A model generated the notes under the pieces. That model saw only the letters and a list, made by a program, of their open reading frames with translations. It made no database searches and was not told where the DNA came from. Source: Janibacter limosus NBRC 16128 (GTDB taxonomy: Bacteria > Actinomycetota > Actinomycetes > Actinomycetales > Dermatophilaceae). Taken from it: a DNA stretch of 64,000 nt. Position 1 is the stretch's first letter. Every line of letters begins with the position of its first letter. Both the position numbers and the translations under genes were made by a program. The stretch lies in NCBI RefSeq assembly GCF_001570985.1, contig NZ_BCSS01000012.1, forward strand, positions 20,530-84,529. Reading direction: 5' to 3'. Below, one piece after another: positions 44,702 to 51,894 of the stretch.

Positions 44702-45898
44702 ATGCGGACGGTCGCACTCCTCACCGCGGGAGGACTCGCGCCGTGCCTGTCCTCTGCCATCGGTGGACTCATCGAGCAGTACACGCGCGTGGCTCCTGAC
44801 GTGCGGATCATCGGTTATCTCGACGGCTACGCGGGGCTGCTCACCGGTCGCAGCATCGAGGTCACGGACGAGGTCCGGGCGCACGCCGCGCGGCTGCACC
44901 ACTTCGGCGGGTCTCCCCTCGGCAACTCCCGGGTGAAGCTGACCAACGCCCCCGACCTCGAGCGGCGTGGTCTCGTCGAGCCCGGCGCCGACCCCCTTCG
45001 CGTCGCAGCGGATCAGCTGGTGGCCGACGGCGTCGACGTGCTGCACACCATCGGCGGCGACGACACCAACACGACAGCCGGGGACCTGGCGGCATATCTC
45101 GCCGATCAGGGCCACGAGATGCGCGTCGTGGGGCTGCCCAAGACCATCGACAACGACATCGTCCCGATCCGACAGAGCCTCGGAGCGTGGACCGCTGCCG
45201 AGCAGGGAGCGCTCTTCGCGCGCCATGTCCTCGCGGAGCACTCGTCCAACCCGCGCATGCTCATCGTGCACGAGGTCATGGGGCGGCACAGCGGATGGCT
45301 GACGGCCGAGACCGCTCGTCGCTACCGGGACGATCTGGCCACCCGCAGCTTCGTGCCAGGCATCGGCAATGACCCGCGCCGCTGGGACATCCACGCCGTC
45401 TACGTGCCGGAGTCCGCGATCGACCTCGAGGTCGAAGGCCAGCGACTGCGTGCGGTCATGGACGAGATCGGCTGCGTCAATGTCTTCCTCGCGGAGGGCG
45501 CCGGTGTCGACGACATCATCGTCTCGATGGAGGCCGCCGGTCGCGAGGTGCCGCGCGATGCCTTCGGCCACGTCCGGCTCGACCAGGTCAACCCCGGCGA
45601 GTACCTGGCATCGAGCTTCGCCGAGCGGATCGCTGCGGACAAGTCGAAGGTGTGGAAGTCGGGCTACTTCGCCCGCGCGGCCGCGCCCAACGACGAGGAC
45701 CTCGCCCTCATCGCGCGGTGCACCGAGCTGGCGGTTTCGGCAGCCCTGGACGGCCAGTCAGGCGTCGTCGGTCAGGACGAGGAGCGCGGCGACGAGCTGC
45801 GGGTCATCGAGTTCGACCGCATCGCCGGCGGCGGCGCCTTCGACCCCACCGTCGACTGGTTCACCGACCTGCTGAAGGACATCGGCCAGCGCCACTGA
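44702..45898 (+). CDS. Pyrophosphate-dependent 6-phosphofructokinase
   Basis: A 398-residue phosphofructokinase. GGLAPCLSSAIGG replaces the ATP-type loop GGDAPGMNA, and GGDDTNTTAGDLAAYL (about 116-131) has the second Asp that selects pyrophosphate; PKTIDNDIVPI and HEVMGRHSGWL are the catalytic and substrate motifs. The reaction is reversible conversion of fructose-6-phosphate and PPi to fructose-1,6-bisphosphate and Pi. ATG 44702 is used; GTG 44696, which overlaps the preceding stop, is an alternative. Confidence 0.92.
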   Translation: MRTVALLTAGGLAPCLSSAIGGLIEQYTRVAPDVRIIGYLDGYAGLLTGRSIEVTDEVRAHAARLHHFGGSPLGNSRVKLTNAPDLERRGLVEPGADPLRVAADQLVADGVDVLHTIGGDDTNTTAGDLAAYLADQGHEMRVVGLPKTIDNDIVPIRQSLGAWTAAEQGALFARHVLAEHSSNPRMLIVHEVMGRHSGWLTAETARRYRDDLATRSFVPGIGNDPRRWDIHAVYVPESAIDLEVEGQRLRAVMDEIGCVNVFLAEGAGVDDIIVSMEAAGREVPRDAFGHVRLDQVNPGEYLASSFAERIAADKSKVWKSGYFARAAAPNDEDLALIARCTELAVSAALDGQSGVVGQDEERGDELRVIEFDRIAGGGAFDPTVDWFTDLLKDIGQRH

Positions 45899-45957
45899 GC
45901 CAGGTCCACTCCAGCGCTGCGGTTGCGGGACTGTGCCCGAGCGGGCCAACGCGTGAC

Positions 45958-46695
45958 TCAGCCTTCGTGCTTGCGACGCAACGACCACATCTGCGGCGAG
46001 CGCTCGACCTCGACGGCGACCTCCCAGGGCAGACCGCCGGGAGCGGTCTCGCGGCGGAAGCTCTGCACGAGTCGGCGGGCCAGCTGCGGATCAGCAGCCA
46101 CCCTGGCTGCCGTGTCACGCGCCACCTGCTCCACGGACTCGTCCTCGACCGCGGCCCACGCGAGGCCACGCTCCACCGCCTCCTCGCCGCGCACCTCCTC
46201 GCCGAAGAGACCCATGGCCGCAGCGGTCTCGCGACCGGCCGTGCGGTGCAGCAGGGACAAGTGGCCGCCGCCGGGGTGGATCCCGATCTGGGCGAAGCCG
46301 GGGAGCAGCCGCGCGGTCGTGGAGACGATGCGCAGGTCGGTGGCCATCGCCAGGTTCAGCCCGGCGCCGACGGCGGCACCGCGTACGGCGGCGATGGTCG
46401 GCAGGCCGATCGTCCCGATCGTGGTGAAGGCCGCATAGACCGTCTCGAGGTTGCGGTAGGCCGTGTCCTCCACCGGGTCCCGTCCGACGTCCGCGAGGAC
46501 TCCCCGGACGGCACCGGCGCAGAAGTGCTGCCCGCCGGTGACGATGACGGCCCCGACCGCGTCGTCTCCTTCGGCGGTGTGGGCGGCGTCGGTGAGCTCG
46601 CGGGACATCTCGACGGACAGCGCATTGCGACGCTCGGGGGCATCGAGCGTGATCGTCGCGATGCCCTCGCTGACGGTGTAGCGGACCTCGGTCAT
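45958..46695 (-). CDS. Enoyl-CoA hydratase/isomerase family protein (crotonase fold)
   Basis: A 245-residue crotonase-fold protein. GQHFCAGA and AAVGAGLNLAMATDLRI form the oxyanion hole. The two hydratase glutamates are absent: the positions hold Asn in GAGLNLAM and Ala/Gln in LPGFAQIGI, so it is probably not a hydratase but an isomerase or other member. ATG 46695 overlaps the stop of ychJ by one base. No beta-oxidation genes are adjacent. Confidence 0.82.
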   Translation of the reverse strand: MTEVRYTVSEGIATITLDAPERRNALSVEMSRELTDAAHTAEGDDAVGAVIVTGGQHFCAGAVRGVLADVGRDPVEDTAYRNLETVYAAFTTIGTIGLPTIAAVRGAAVGAGLNLAMATDLRIVSTTARLLPGFAQIGIHPGGGHLSLLHRTAGRETAAAMGLFGEEVRGEEAVERGLAWAAVEDESVEQVARDTAARVAADPQLARRLVQSFRRETAPGGLPWEVAVEVERSPQMWSLRRKHEG

Positions 46696-47057
46696 CAGAT
46701 CTCCTTCGTGTAGAACCAGCGGCCACCCCGGCGGGTGAACTCGCTGCGCTCGGCGAGCTGGCCCCCTTCGTACCTCGCGACGAAGTCGACGATGCCCGTC
46801 GCGTCCTGCGGGCTGCCATCCACGACCTCGCGGACCTCGAGCCCGAGCCACCGGGTGTCGTCGAGATGCACCTCTGCGGGCCGGGTGCGCCCGTCCCAGG
46901 TCCGCCACAGGTGCTCGGCGTTGCCATAGACGTGGGCGGTGTACCGGCTGCGCATGAGCTCCTCGGCCGTCACGGCCTGGCTCTCGGCGGCGAGCAAGGG
47001 CCCGCAGCAGGCATCGAGGAGGTGGCCGGAGCCGCACGGGCACGGGTCGGGGTGCAT
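46695..47057 (-). CDS. YchJ family (UPF0225) protein
   Basis: A 120-residue protein with an N-terminal SEC-C-type zinc motif CPCGSGHLLDACCGPLL (5-21) and an NTF2-like domain (RSRYTAHVYGNAEHLWRTW, GGRWFYTKEI). Family role unknown. Coupled by one base to the crotonase gene and 13 bases from the DUF1275 gene. Confidence 0.9.
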   Translation of the reverse strand: MHPDPCPCGSGHLLDACCGPLLAAESQAVTAEELMRSRYTAHVYGNAEHLWRTWDGRTRPAEVHLDDTRWLGLEVREVVDGSPQDATGIVDFVARYEGGQLAERSEFTRRGGRWFYTKEI

Positions 47058-47070
47058 GACTGCAGGGTAG

Positions 47071-47817
47071 TCAGGTGGGGTCCTCGGCGCGGACGCCGAG
47101 GTCGGCCATGAGGGGGCGGTGGGAGACGACGACGAGGAGCAGTGCGCACGGGACGAGTACGGCGAAGCCGATCGCCAGGTACCCGGCCGCGCCGATGACC
47201 CCACCGAGCACGAAGAGCAGGACGAGGGAGGCGAGCATGGCGAGCTTGGGCGCGTTGCCCTCCACCGGGTCGAGGTCCGGCCTGCGGTCGCGGTAGACCA
47301 GCTTGCCGATCTCGATACCGATGTCGGTGATCATGCCCGTCACGTGGGTCGTGCGGATCTGTGCCCCGGAGATCTTGGTGATGATCGCGTTCTGCAAGCC
47401 CATGGTGAAGCAGAGCACGGGGACGAAGACGAGCTCGCGCCACGAGGCGGTGAGCTCCTCCGCCAGCAGCCCGAAGACGAGCATGAGCATGCCCTCGAGG
47501 AGCAGGACGTTGGCATAGCGACCGCGCAGGGCACGTCGTCGGCCCCAGTTGAAGATCACCGCGCAGGCCATGGCCCCGGAGATGAAGCTGACGACCGAGA
47601 GCAGGCCCACCCCGACGAGGTAGTACTCACCGAGGACGAACTGGTCGGCGACCTGGGCGCTCACCCCGGTCATGTGCGAGGTGTAGAAGGCGACGGCGAC
47701 GAACCCGACGCTGTTGAGGATCCCGGCGACGAGCGCCAGCAGGCTCGCGAGCTGGTGGTTGAGCGATGGTGTCCGCTCGGGACCGGCAATCCGGTCGAGG
47801 TATCCAGCTCTGCTCAT
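47071..47817 (-). CDS. YoaK/DUF1275 membrane protein
   Basis: A 248-residue protein with six predicted membrane segments. LLALVAGILNSVGFVAVAFY, SHMTGVSAQVADQF and TMGLQNAIITKISGAQIRTT with HVTGMITDIG are the DUF1275 signatures. Suspected small-molecule transporter; no substrate known. ATG 47817. Confidence 0.9.
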   Translation of the reverse strand: MSRAGYLDRIAGPERTPSLNHQLASLLALVAGILNSVGFVAVAFYTSHMTGVSAQVADQFVLGEYYLVGVGLLSVVSFISGAMACAVIFNWGRRRALRGRYANVLLLEGMLMLVFGLLAEELTASWRELVFVPVLCFTMGLQNAIITKISGAQIRTTHVTGMITDIGIEIGKLVYRDRRPDLDPVEGNAPKLAMLASLVLLFVLGGVIGAAGYLAIGFAVLVPCALLLVVVSHRPLMADLGVRAEDPT

Positions 47818-47833
47818 GGGTGCAGCGTAGGTC

Positions 47834-48469
47834 TCACTCGCGGGGTGCCCTGCTGCGGATGTGCTCGGCCAACGTGGCAGCGAGCGTCTCGGCGTCGCCT
47901 TCCTCGAGGAGGTCGAGGAGGTGGTCGTGCTCGCGGGCCAGGGCGAGCATGTGCTGCTGCGGGGTGGGTTGCCCCAGGCGTGCGAGGCGGACGAAGGCAC
48001 CGAGCTGATCGAGCAGGAGCATGAGCGTCGGCATCTGCGCCACCTCGGCGAGCGCGCGGTGGAAGGCCTCGTCGGCCTCGAGGAAGGCTGCGGCGTCCTC
48101 TCCCTTCGCGTGGCGTCGCTGCCGGCTCACCAGTGCGCGGAGCCGATCGAGATCCTCATCGGTGCGGCGTAGGCAGGCCTGCTCGGCCGCCGCGCTCTCG
48201 AGCGCGACGCGCAGGGCGACGACCTCACGGCGGTGCTCGGGCGAGATGTCGACGACCTGCAGCTGACGTCGGGGTCCGGGGACGAGCAGGCCCTCGCTCG
48301 TCAGGGCACGCAGCGCCTCCCGCACCGGGGTGCGGGAGACGTCGTGCTGGGCGGCCGTGGTGACCTCGTCGACCGGAGTCCCGGGTGCGAGGCGCCCGGC
48401 GAGGATGTCGTCGCGCAGCGCGGCGTGGAGACGGCCCGCCTTGGTGGGGGACGAAGGGGAGGTCGTCAC
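47834..48469 (-). CDS. GntR family regulator (FCD type)
   Basis: A 211-residue regulator: winged helix at residues 12-75 (VSRTPVREALRALTSEGLL) and a FadR-type FCD ligand domain (about 80-205) with the metal-binding layout of FADEAFHRALAEV and HDHLLDLLEEGD. It begins 4 bases after the VOC gene in the same operon and probably represses it. Operator-like palindromes lie upstream of the VOC gene. Confidence 0.92.
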   Translation of the reverse strand: MTTSPSSPTKAGRLHAALRDDILAGRLAPGTPVDEVTTAAQHDVSRTPVREALRALTSEGLLVPGPRRQLQVVDISPEHRREVVALRVALESAAAEQACLRRTDEDLDRLRALVSRQRRHAKGEDAAAFLEADEAFHRALAEVAQMPTLMLLLDQLGAFVRLARLGQPTPQQHMLALAREHDHLLDLLEEGDAETLAATLAEHIRSRAPRE

Positions 48470-48473
48470 CTGA

Positions 48474-48899
48474 TCACTTGGCGAAGATCATCGACTCGTC
48501 GGCGAAGGCCTTGAACTCCATGGCGTTGCCGGAAGGGTCGAGGAAGAACATCGTCCACTGCTCACCGGCCCGGCCCTCGAAGCGCAGGTAGGGCTCGATG
48601 ACGAACTGTGTGCCTGCGGCCTTGAGCTTGGCCGCGAGGTCGTGGAAGGCGTCGTAGGTCAGGACGGCGCCGAAGTGGGGGACCGGCACCTGGTGCTCGT
48701 CGACGGGGTTGTGCCCGGCGGGCCCCGGGGAGCCGTCGGCCGTCTGGTGCGTGACCACCTGGTGGCCGTAGAAGTTCCAGTCCACCCACAGGGTGTCGGA
48801 GCGGCCCTCCTCGAGACCGAGGACGTTGCCGTAGAACTCGCGGGCCGCGGTGATGTCGTCGACGGGGATGGCGAGGTGGAAGCAGGGGCGGGTGGTCAT
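48474..48899 (-). CDS. VOC family (glyoxalase/dioxygenase superfamily) protein
   Basis: A 141-residue two-module VOC protein. The metal ligands appear as His in [10 protein letters not shown], His in [10 protein letters not shown] and Glu in [25 protein letters not shown] is the module signature. Could be a lyase, dioxygenase or resistance protein; the substrate is unknown. ATG 48899, before which two palindromes mark the promoter. GntR-type regulator follows. Confidence 0.85.
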   Translation of the reverse strand: MTTRPCFHLAIPVDDITAAREFYGNVLGLEEGRSDTLWVDWNFYGHQVVTHQTADGSPGPAGHNPVDEHQVPVPHFGAVLTYDAFHDLAAKLKAAGTQFVIEPYLRFEGRAGEQWTMFFLDPSGNAMEFKAFADESMIFAK

Positions 48900-48931
48900 G
48901 GAAAGGGTCCTCCTGGGGGAGCGGGATATCA

Positions 48932-48960
48932 ATGTATACATCAGGATAGCTTGTACACAA
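48932..48960 (-). promoter_or_regulatory. Two GntR operator-like palindromes
   Basis: ATGTATACAT (48932-48941, perfect) and TTGTACACAA (48951-48960, 8 of 10) lie 33-61 bases before the VOC start with centres 19 bases apart. GntR-FCD regulators bind T-N-GT-N-AC-N-A sites, which both contain. Confidence 0.6.
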
Positions 48961-48998
48961 CACCCGAGGAGGGCCCGGTCGGTGGGGTTCCTGGTCGA

Positions 48999-49598
48999 GC
49001 CGGCAACCAGGGTCACGGCCGCTGCGATCTCCTCGCCGAGCTCTGGGTGGTTGATGAGGATCTCGCCGGCCTCGCCGTCCGGCAGTGGCCGCCCGGTGTC
49101 GTCGGCGACGCGCAGCTCGACGTCCTGGACCGGCACCCCGATCGAGCCCGCCGTGCGGGGGATGTGCGGGTGGTTGAAGCAGGCGACGGGCGAGCTCTCG
49201 GAGAGGCCGTAGCGCTCGAGGATCATGCAGTCGAAGGCCGCCTCGAAGGCCCGCAGCACCTCCACGGGCAGCGGCGCCCCACCGGAGATGCAGGTCCGCA
49301 CGGTCGTCAGGTCCGCGTCGCCATCGGCCGCGTGCAGCATCGCCGAGTACATCGTGGGCACGCCCTCGAAGACGGTCACCCGGTCGTGGGCGATGGCCTG
49401 CAGGGCCTTGGCCCCGTCGAAGCGCGGGACCAGGGTCAGGCACGATCCGGCCTGCACCGAGGCGTGCAGCCCGCAGGTCAGCCCGAAGACGTGGAAGAGC
49501 GGCAGGCAGCCCATGACGACGTCCTCGGGGTCGACCTCGACGAGCGTCGTGCGGGTGATTGCTGCGTTGCCGCGAGGAAACATGTTCTCTCGCAATCT
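48999..49598 (-). pseudogene. Acyl-CoA ligase remnant (internally deleted, truncated)
   Basis: The translation contains [45 protein letters not shown] and [16 protein letters not shown], all from an AMP-forming long-chain acyl-CoA ligase. The N-terminal third including the TSGTTG loop is missing. After GEILI the sequence jumps to [15 protein letters not shown], which belongs about 100 residues further on, so the hinge and catalytic-lysine-preceding part are gone; the C-terminus is also missing. It lies directly upstream of the VOC gene in one open frame, with no own start. A decaying gene. Confidence 0.8.
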
Positions 49599-49712
49599 GC
49601 GTTGATGGCGTCGAACTGTTCGACCAGCGTGGGTGCGGAGTGGACGGCCCTGCATTGGGCGAGGGTCACAGGCCTCGCGTCACTGGCGGTCACAAAGGCG
49701 ACCGGTGCGCAC

Positions 49713-49763
49713 AAAAAAAGTCCTGAGCCGCGACACCGTGTCAACGATGTCGCGACTCAGGAC
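49713..49763 (-). terminator. Terminator of tRNA-Pro with T-tract
   Basis: On the minus strand GTCCTGAG-T-CGCGACA and TGTCGCG-G-CTCAGGAC pair (one mismatch) and are followed by seven T. One of the few classical intrinsic terminators in the window. Confidence 0.85.
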
Positions 49764-49768
49764 AAGGG

Positions 49769-49842
<74 letters not shown>

Positions 49843-49916
49843 AGCTGCTCACCACCTGCTCCAGGCGGCGACAAGGAAGGATAACCCAGTCGTCCGCCCG
49901 AGCAACAATCGGGCCC

Positions 49917-50390
49917 CTAGTCGCTCGTCGTGGCGCCCGCCGCGTCAGTCGACTGCGTCGTCGAGTCGGTGGTCCCCTCCGACTCAGAGGTGCTCGTCGT
50001 CTCGGGCTCTGGGTCGACCGGTGCCGGCGCATCGGTGGTCGGCGTCCACGAGGACGTGGGCTCCGGGGTCCATGCCGGCGGCGCGGTCGTGGTCGGCTCG
50101 GGGGTCCACGTCGAGGTCGTGGTGGGCTCGGGGGTCCACGACGGAGTCGTCGAGGTCTGCTCGCTCGTCGTGATGGTGCTCTCTGGGGACGAGGTGGTGC
50201 TCGACGTGGTGGTGCTCGAGCTCGTCTTCTTTTTCTTCGGCGACTTCGTGGCTGACGGGGTCGAGCTGCTCGAGAGGGTGGGTGCGGGTGGCAGGTCGAC
50301 GGGGGGAGTGGCGTCGGCCACGGCCCACGTCGAGGCGCCCCCGGCGAAGACCACGGCTGCGGTCAGTGCCGCGACCTCCTTGGCGTTCAC
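49917..50390 (-). CDS. Exported Ser/Thr/Pro-rich protein
   Basis: A 157-residue protein: a signal-peptide-like N-terminus (AALTAAVVFAGGASTWAVADA), a KKKK patch, then a Ser/Thr region with about four copies of W-T-P-E-P-T-T. Likely lies in the cell wall; no domain recognised. The GTG start overlaps the metallophosphatase stop by 4 bases, so it is the second gene of that operon. Confidence 0.7.
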   Translation of the reverse strand: MNAKEVAALTAAVVFAGGASTWAVADATPPVDLPPAPTLSSSSTPSATKSPKKKKTSSSTTTSSTTSSPESTITTSEQTSTTPSWTPEPTTTSTWTPEPTTTAPPAWTPEPTSSWTPTTDAPAPVDPEPETTSTSESEGTTDSTTQSTDAAGATTSD

Positions 50391-51325
50391 CGCGCCACCT
50401 CCTCGGAGACCAGTGTCATGAGGGTGGCCTCCGGTCGGCAGGCGAAGCGCACGGGCGCGTACCGCGAGGCGCCCAGCCCGGCCGAGACGTGCAGCCAGGC
50501 CGCGTCGGCAGGTTGTGTCGTCGTGGCGCCGGCCCCGGGCCACCATCGGGAGACTCCCTTCGCCCGGCCGCGGTCGAGGTCGCAGTTGGTGACGAGTGCA
50601 CCGACGCCGGGTACGCAGAGCTGGCCCCCGTGGGTGTGGCCAGCGATGACGAGCCGCGCTCCGTCGGCGGTCATGGCGTCGAGGACCCGCTGGTAGGGAG
50701 CGTGGGTGACCCCGATGGTCGTGGCGACCGGGTCGGCCGGGGCACTGACGGACGCGTAGTCGTCGCGCTGGATGTGTGGGTCATCCACCCCGACGAGGTC
50801 GAGGCGTTGTCCGCCGATGTCCATGCTGGTGCGCGCGTTGTCCAGGTCGGCCCACCCTCGTGAGGTCATCGCGGTCCGCAGCTCGTCGGTCGGCAGGTCC
50901 ACCCGCTCGCCCGTGACCTTGGCGTGGCCCTTGGTGAGGTAGCGGGCAGGGTTCTTGGGCGTCGGCGCGTAGTAGTCGTTGGATCCCATGACAAAGGCTC
51001 CCGGCCGCTCCAGGAGCGGGTCGAGCGCCGAGATGGCCGCGGGCACTCCCTGCAGGTGGCTCAGGTTGTCGCCCGTGTTGACCACGAGATCGGGCTCGAG
51101 GGCGGCGAGCCCACCGATCCAGTCCGTCTTGAGGCGCTGACCCGGGACCATGTGGATGTCGCTCACCTGCAGCACGCGCACCGGCAGGGAGCCCGGCCGC
51201 AGGATCGGCAGGGTGTAGCGACGAAGGGCGAACAGGCGCGGCTCGACGAGCGTGCCCCAGGCCAAGGCGGTGCCTCCGGCGGCGGCAGCGCCGGCCAGCA
51301 GACGAGCGGAAGGGGGGAGGGTCAC
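50387..51325 (-). CDS. Metallophosphoesterase, calcineurin-like
   Basis: A 312-residue protein with an N-terminal membrane segment and a calcineurin-like domain: VSDIHMVPG, VVNTGDNLSH, MGSNDYY (in place of GNHD), IGVTHAPYQR and AGHTHGGQLCVPG supply the two-metal ligands. Similar to Rv3683, which also lies next to a class A PBP. Probably faces the periplasmic side and cleaves a phosphodiester or UDP-sugar lipid; the substrate is unknown. Confidence 0.9.
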   Translation of the reverse strand: MTLPPSARLLAGAAAAGGTALAWGTLVEPRLFALRRYTLPILRPGSLPVRVLQVSDIHMVPGQRLKTDWIGGLAALEPDLVVNTGDNLSHLQGVPAAISALDPLLERPGAFVMGSNDYYAPTPKNPARYLTKGHAKVTGERVDLPTDELRTAMTSRGWADLDNARTSMDIGGQRLDLVGVDDPHIQRDDYASVSAPADPVATTIGVTHAPYQRVLDAMTADGARLVIAGHTHGGQLCVPGVGALVTNCDLDRGRAKGVSRWWPGAGATTTQPADAAWLHVSAGLGASRYAPVRFACRPEATLMTLVSEEVAR

Positions 51326-51381
51326 GGGACCATCTTCGCAAAGGGAAGGGCGGAGCGGGTGGACGCTGCGACAATCGGTCC

Positions 51382-51840
51382 ATGACCGACACCCTCAAGA
51401 CCACCCTCCAGGACGATCTGCATGCCGCGATGCGTGCCCGTGAGGCGGTCACCGTCGCCACGCTCCGCATGGCGCTGACGGCGATCAGCACCGAAGAGGT
51501 CTCCGGCACCTCGGCCCGCGAGCTCAGCGACGAGGAGACGCTCAAGGTGCTGGCCAAGGAGGCCAAGAAGCGCAAGGAGTCATCGTCCGCGTACCGCGAC
51601 GCCGGGCGTCCCGAGCTGGCCGAGCGGGAGGACGCCGAGCTCGTCGTCCTCGAGGGCTATCTGCCCGAGCAGCTCGGTGACGACGAGCTGACTGCCATCG
51701 TCGACCGCGCCATCGAGCAGGTCGGGGCGACCTCGATGGGCCAGATGGGACAGGTCATGAAGGCCGCCCAGACCGAGGCCGCGGGCCGCGCGGATGGCGG
51801 AGCCATCGCGGCCAAGGTCAAGGCGCGCCTGGCCGGCTGA
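51382..51840 (+). CDS. GatB/YqeY domain protein
   Basis: A 152-residue helical protein with the YqeY layout: LQDDLHAAMRAREAVTVATLR at the N-terminus, AKEAKKRKESSSAY, YLPEQLGDDEL and a C-terminal DGGAIAAKVKARLAG. The domain is shared with the tail of the amidotransferase GatB and may bind tRNA. Divergent from the metallophosphatase. Confidence 0.94.
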   Translation: MTDTLKTTLQDDLHAAMRAREAVTVATLRMALTAISTEEVSGTSARELSDEETLKVLAKEAKKRKESSSAYRDAGRPELAEREDAELVVLEGYLPEQLGDDELTAIVDRAIEQVGATSMGQMGQVMKAAQTEAAGRADGGAIAAKVKARLAG

Positions 51841-51851
51841 CGCCGCGCGAC

Positions 51852-51892
51852 ATGACGAAGGCGGTGCCCACTCGGGGCACCGCCTTCGTCAT
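51852..51892. terminator. Bidirectional hairpin terminator
   Basis: A perfect 18-base stem starting ATGACGAAGGCGG and closing CCGCCTTCGTCAT, between the convergent yqeY-like and PBP genes. Confidence 0.9.
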
Positions 51893-51894
51893 GC

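Noticed and set aside
42567..44717. 716-codon minus-strand frame opposite the Asd-like and LytR_C genes
   Set aside because: No start site or family; mirrors GC-rich codons of the real genes.
49478..49744. Short minus-strand frame near tRNA-Pro
   Set aside because: Shifted frame over the acyl-CoA ligase remnant and the tRNA terminator.
50030..50170. Repeats in the Ser/Thr/Pro-rich gene taken as a CRISPR or satellite
   Set aside because: They are coding repeats (W-T-P-E-P-T-T) of variable spacing within an exported protein.
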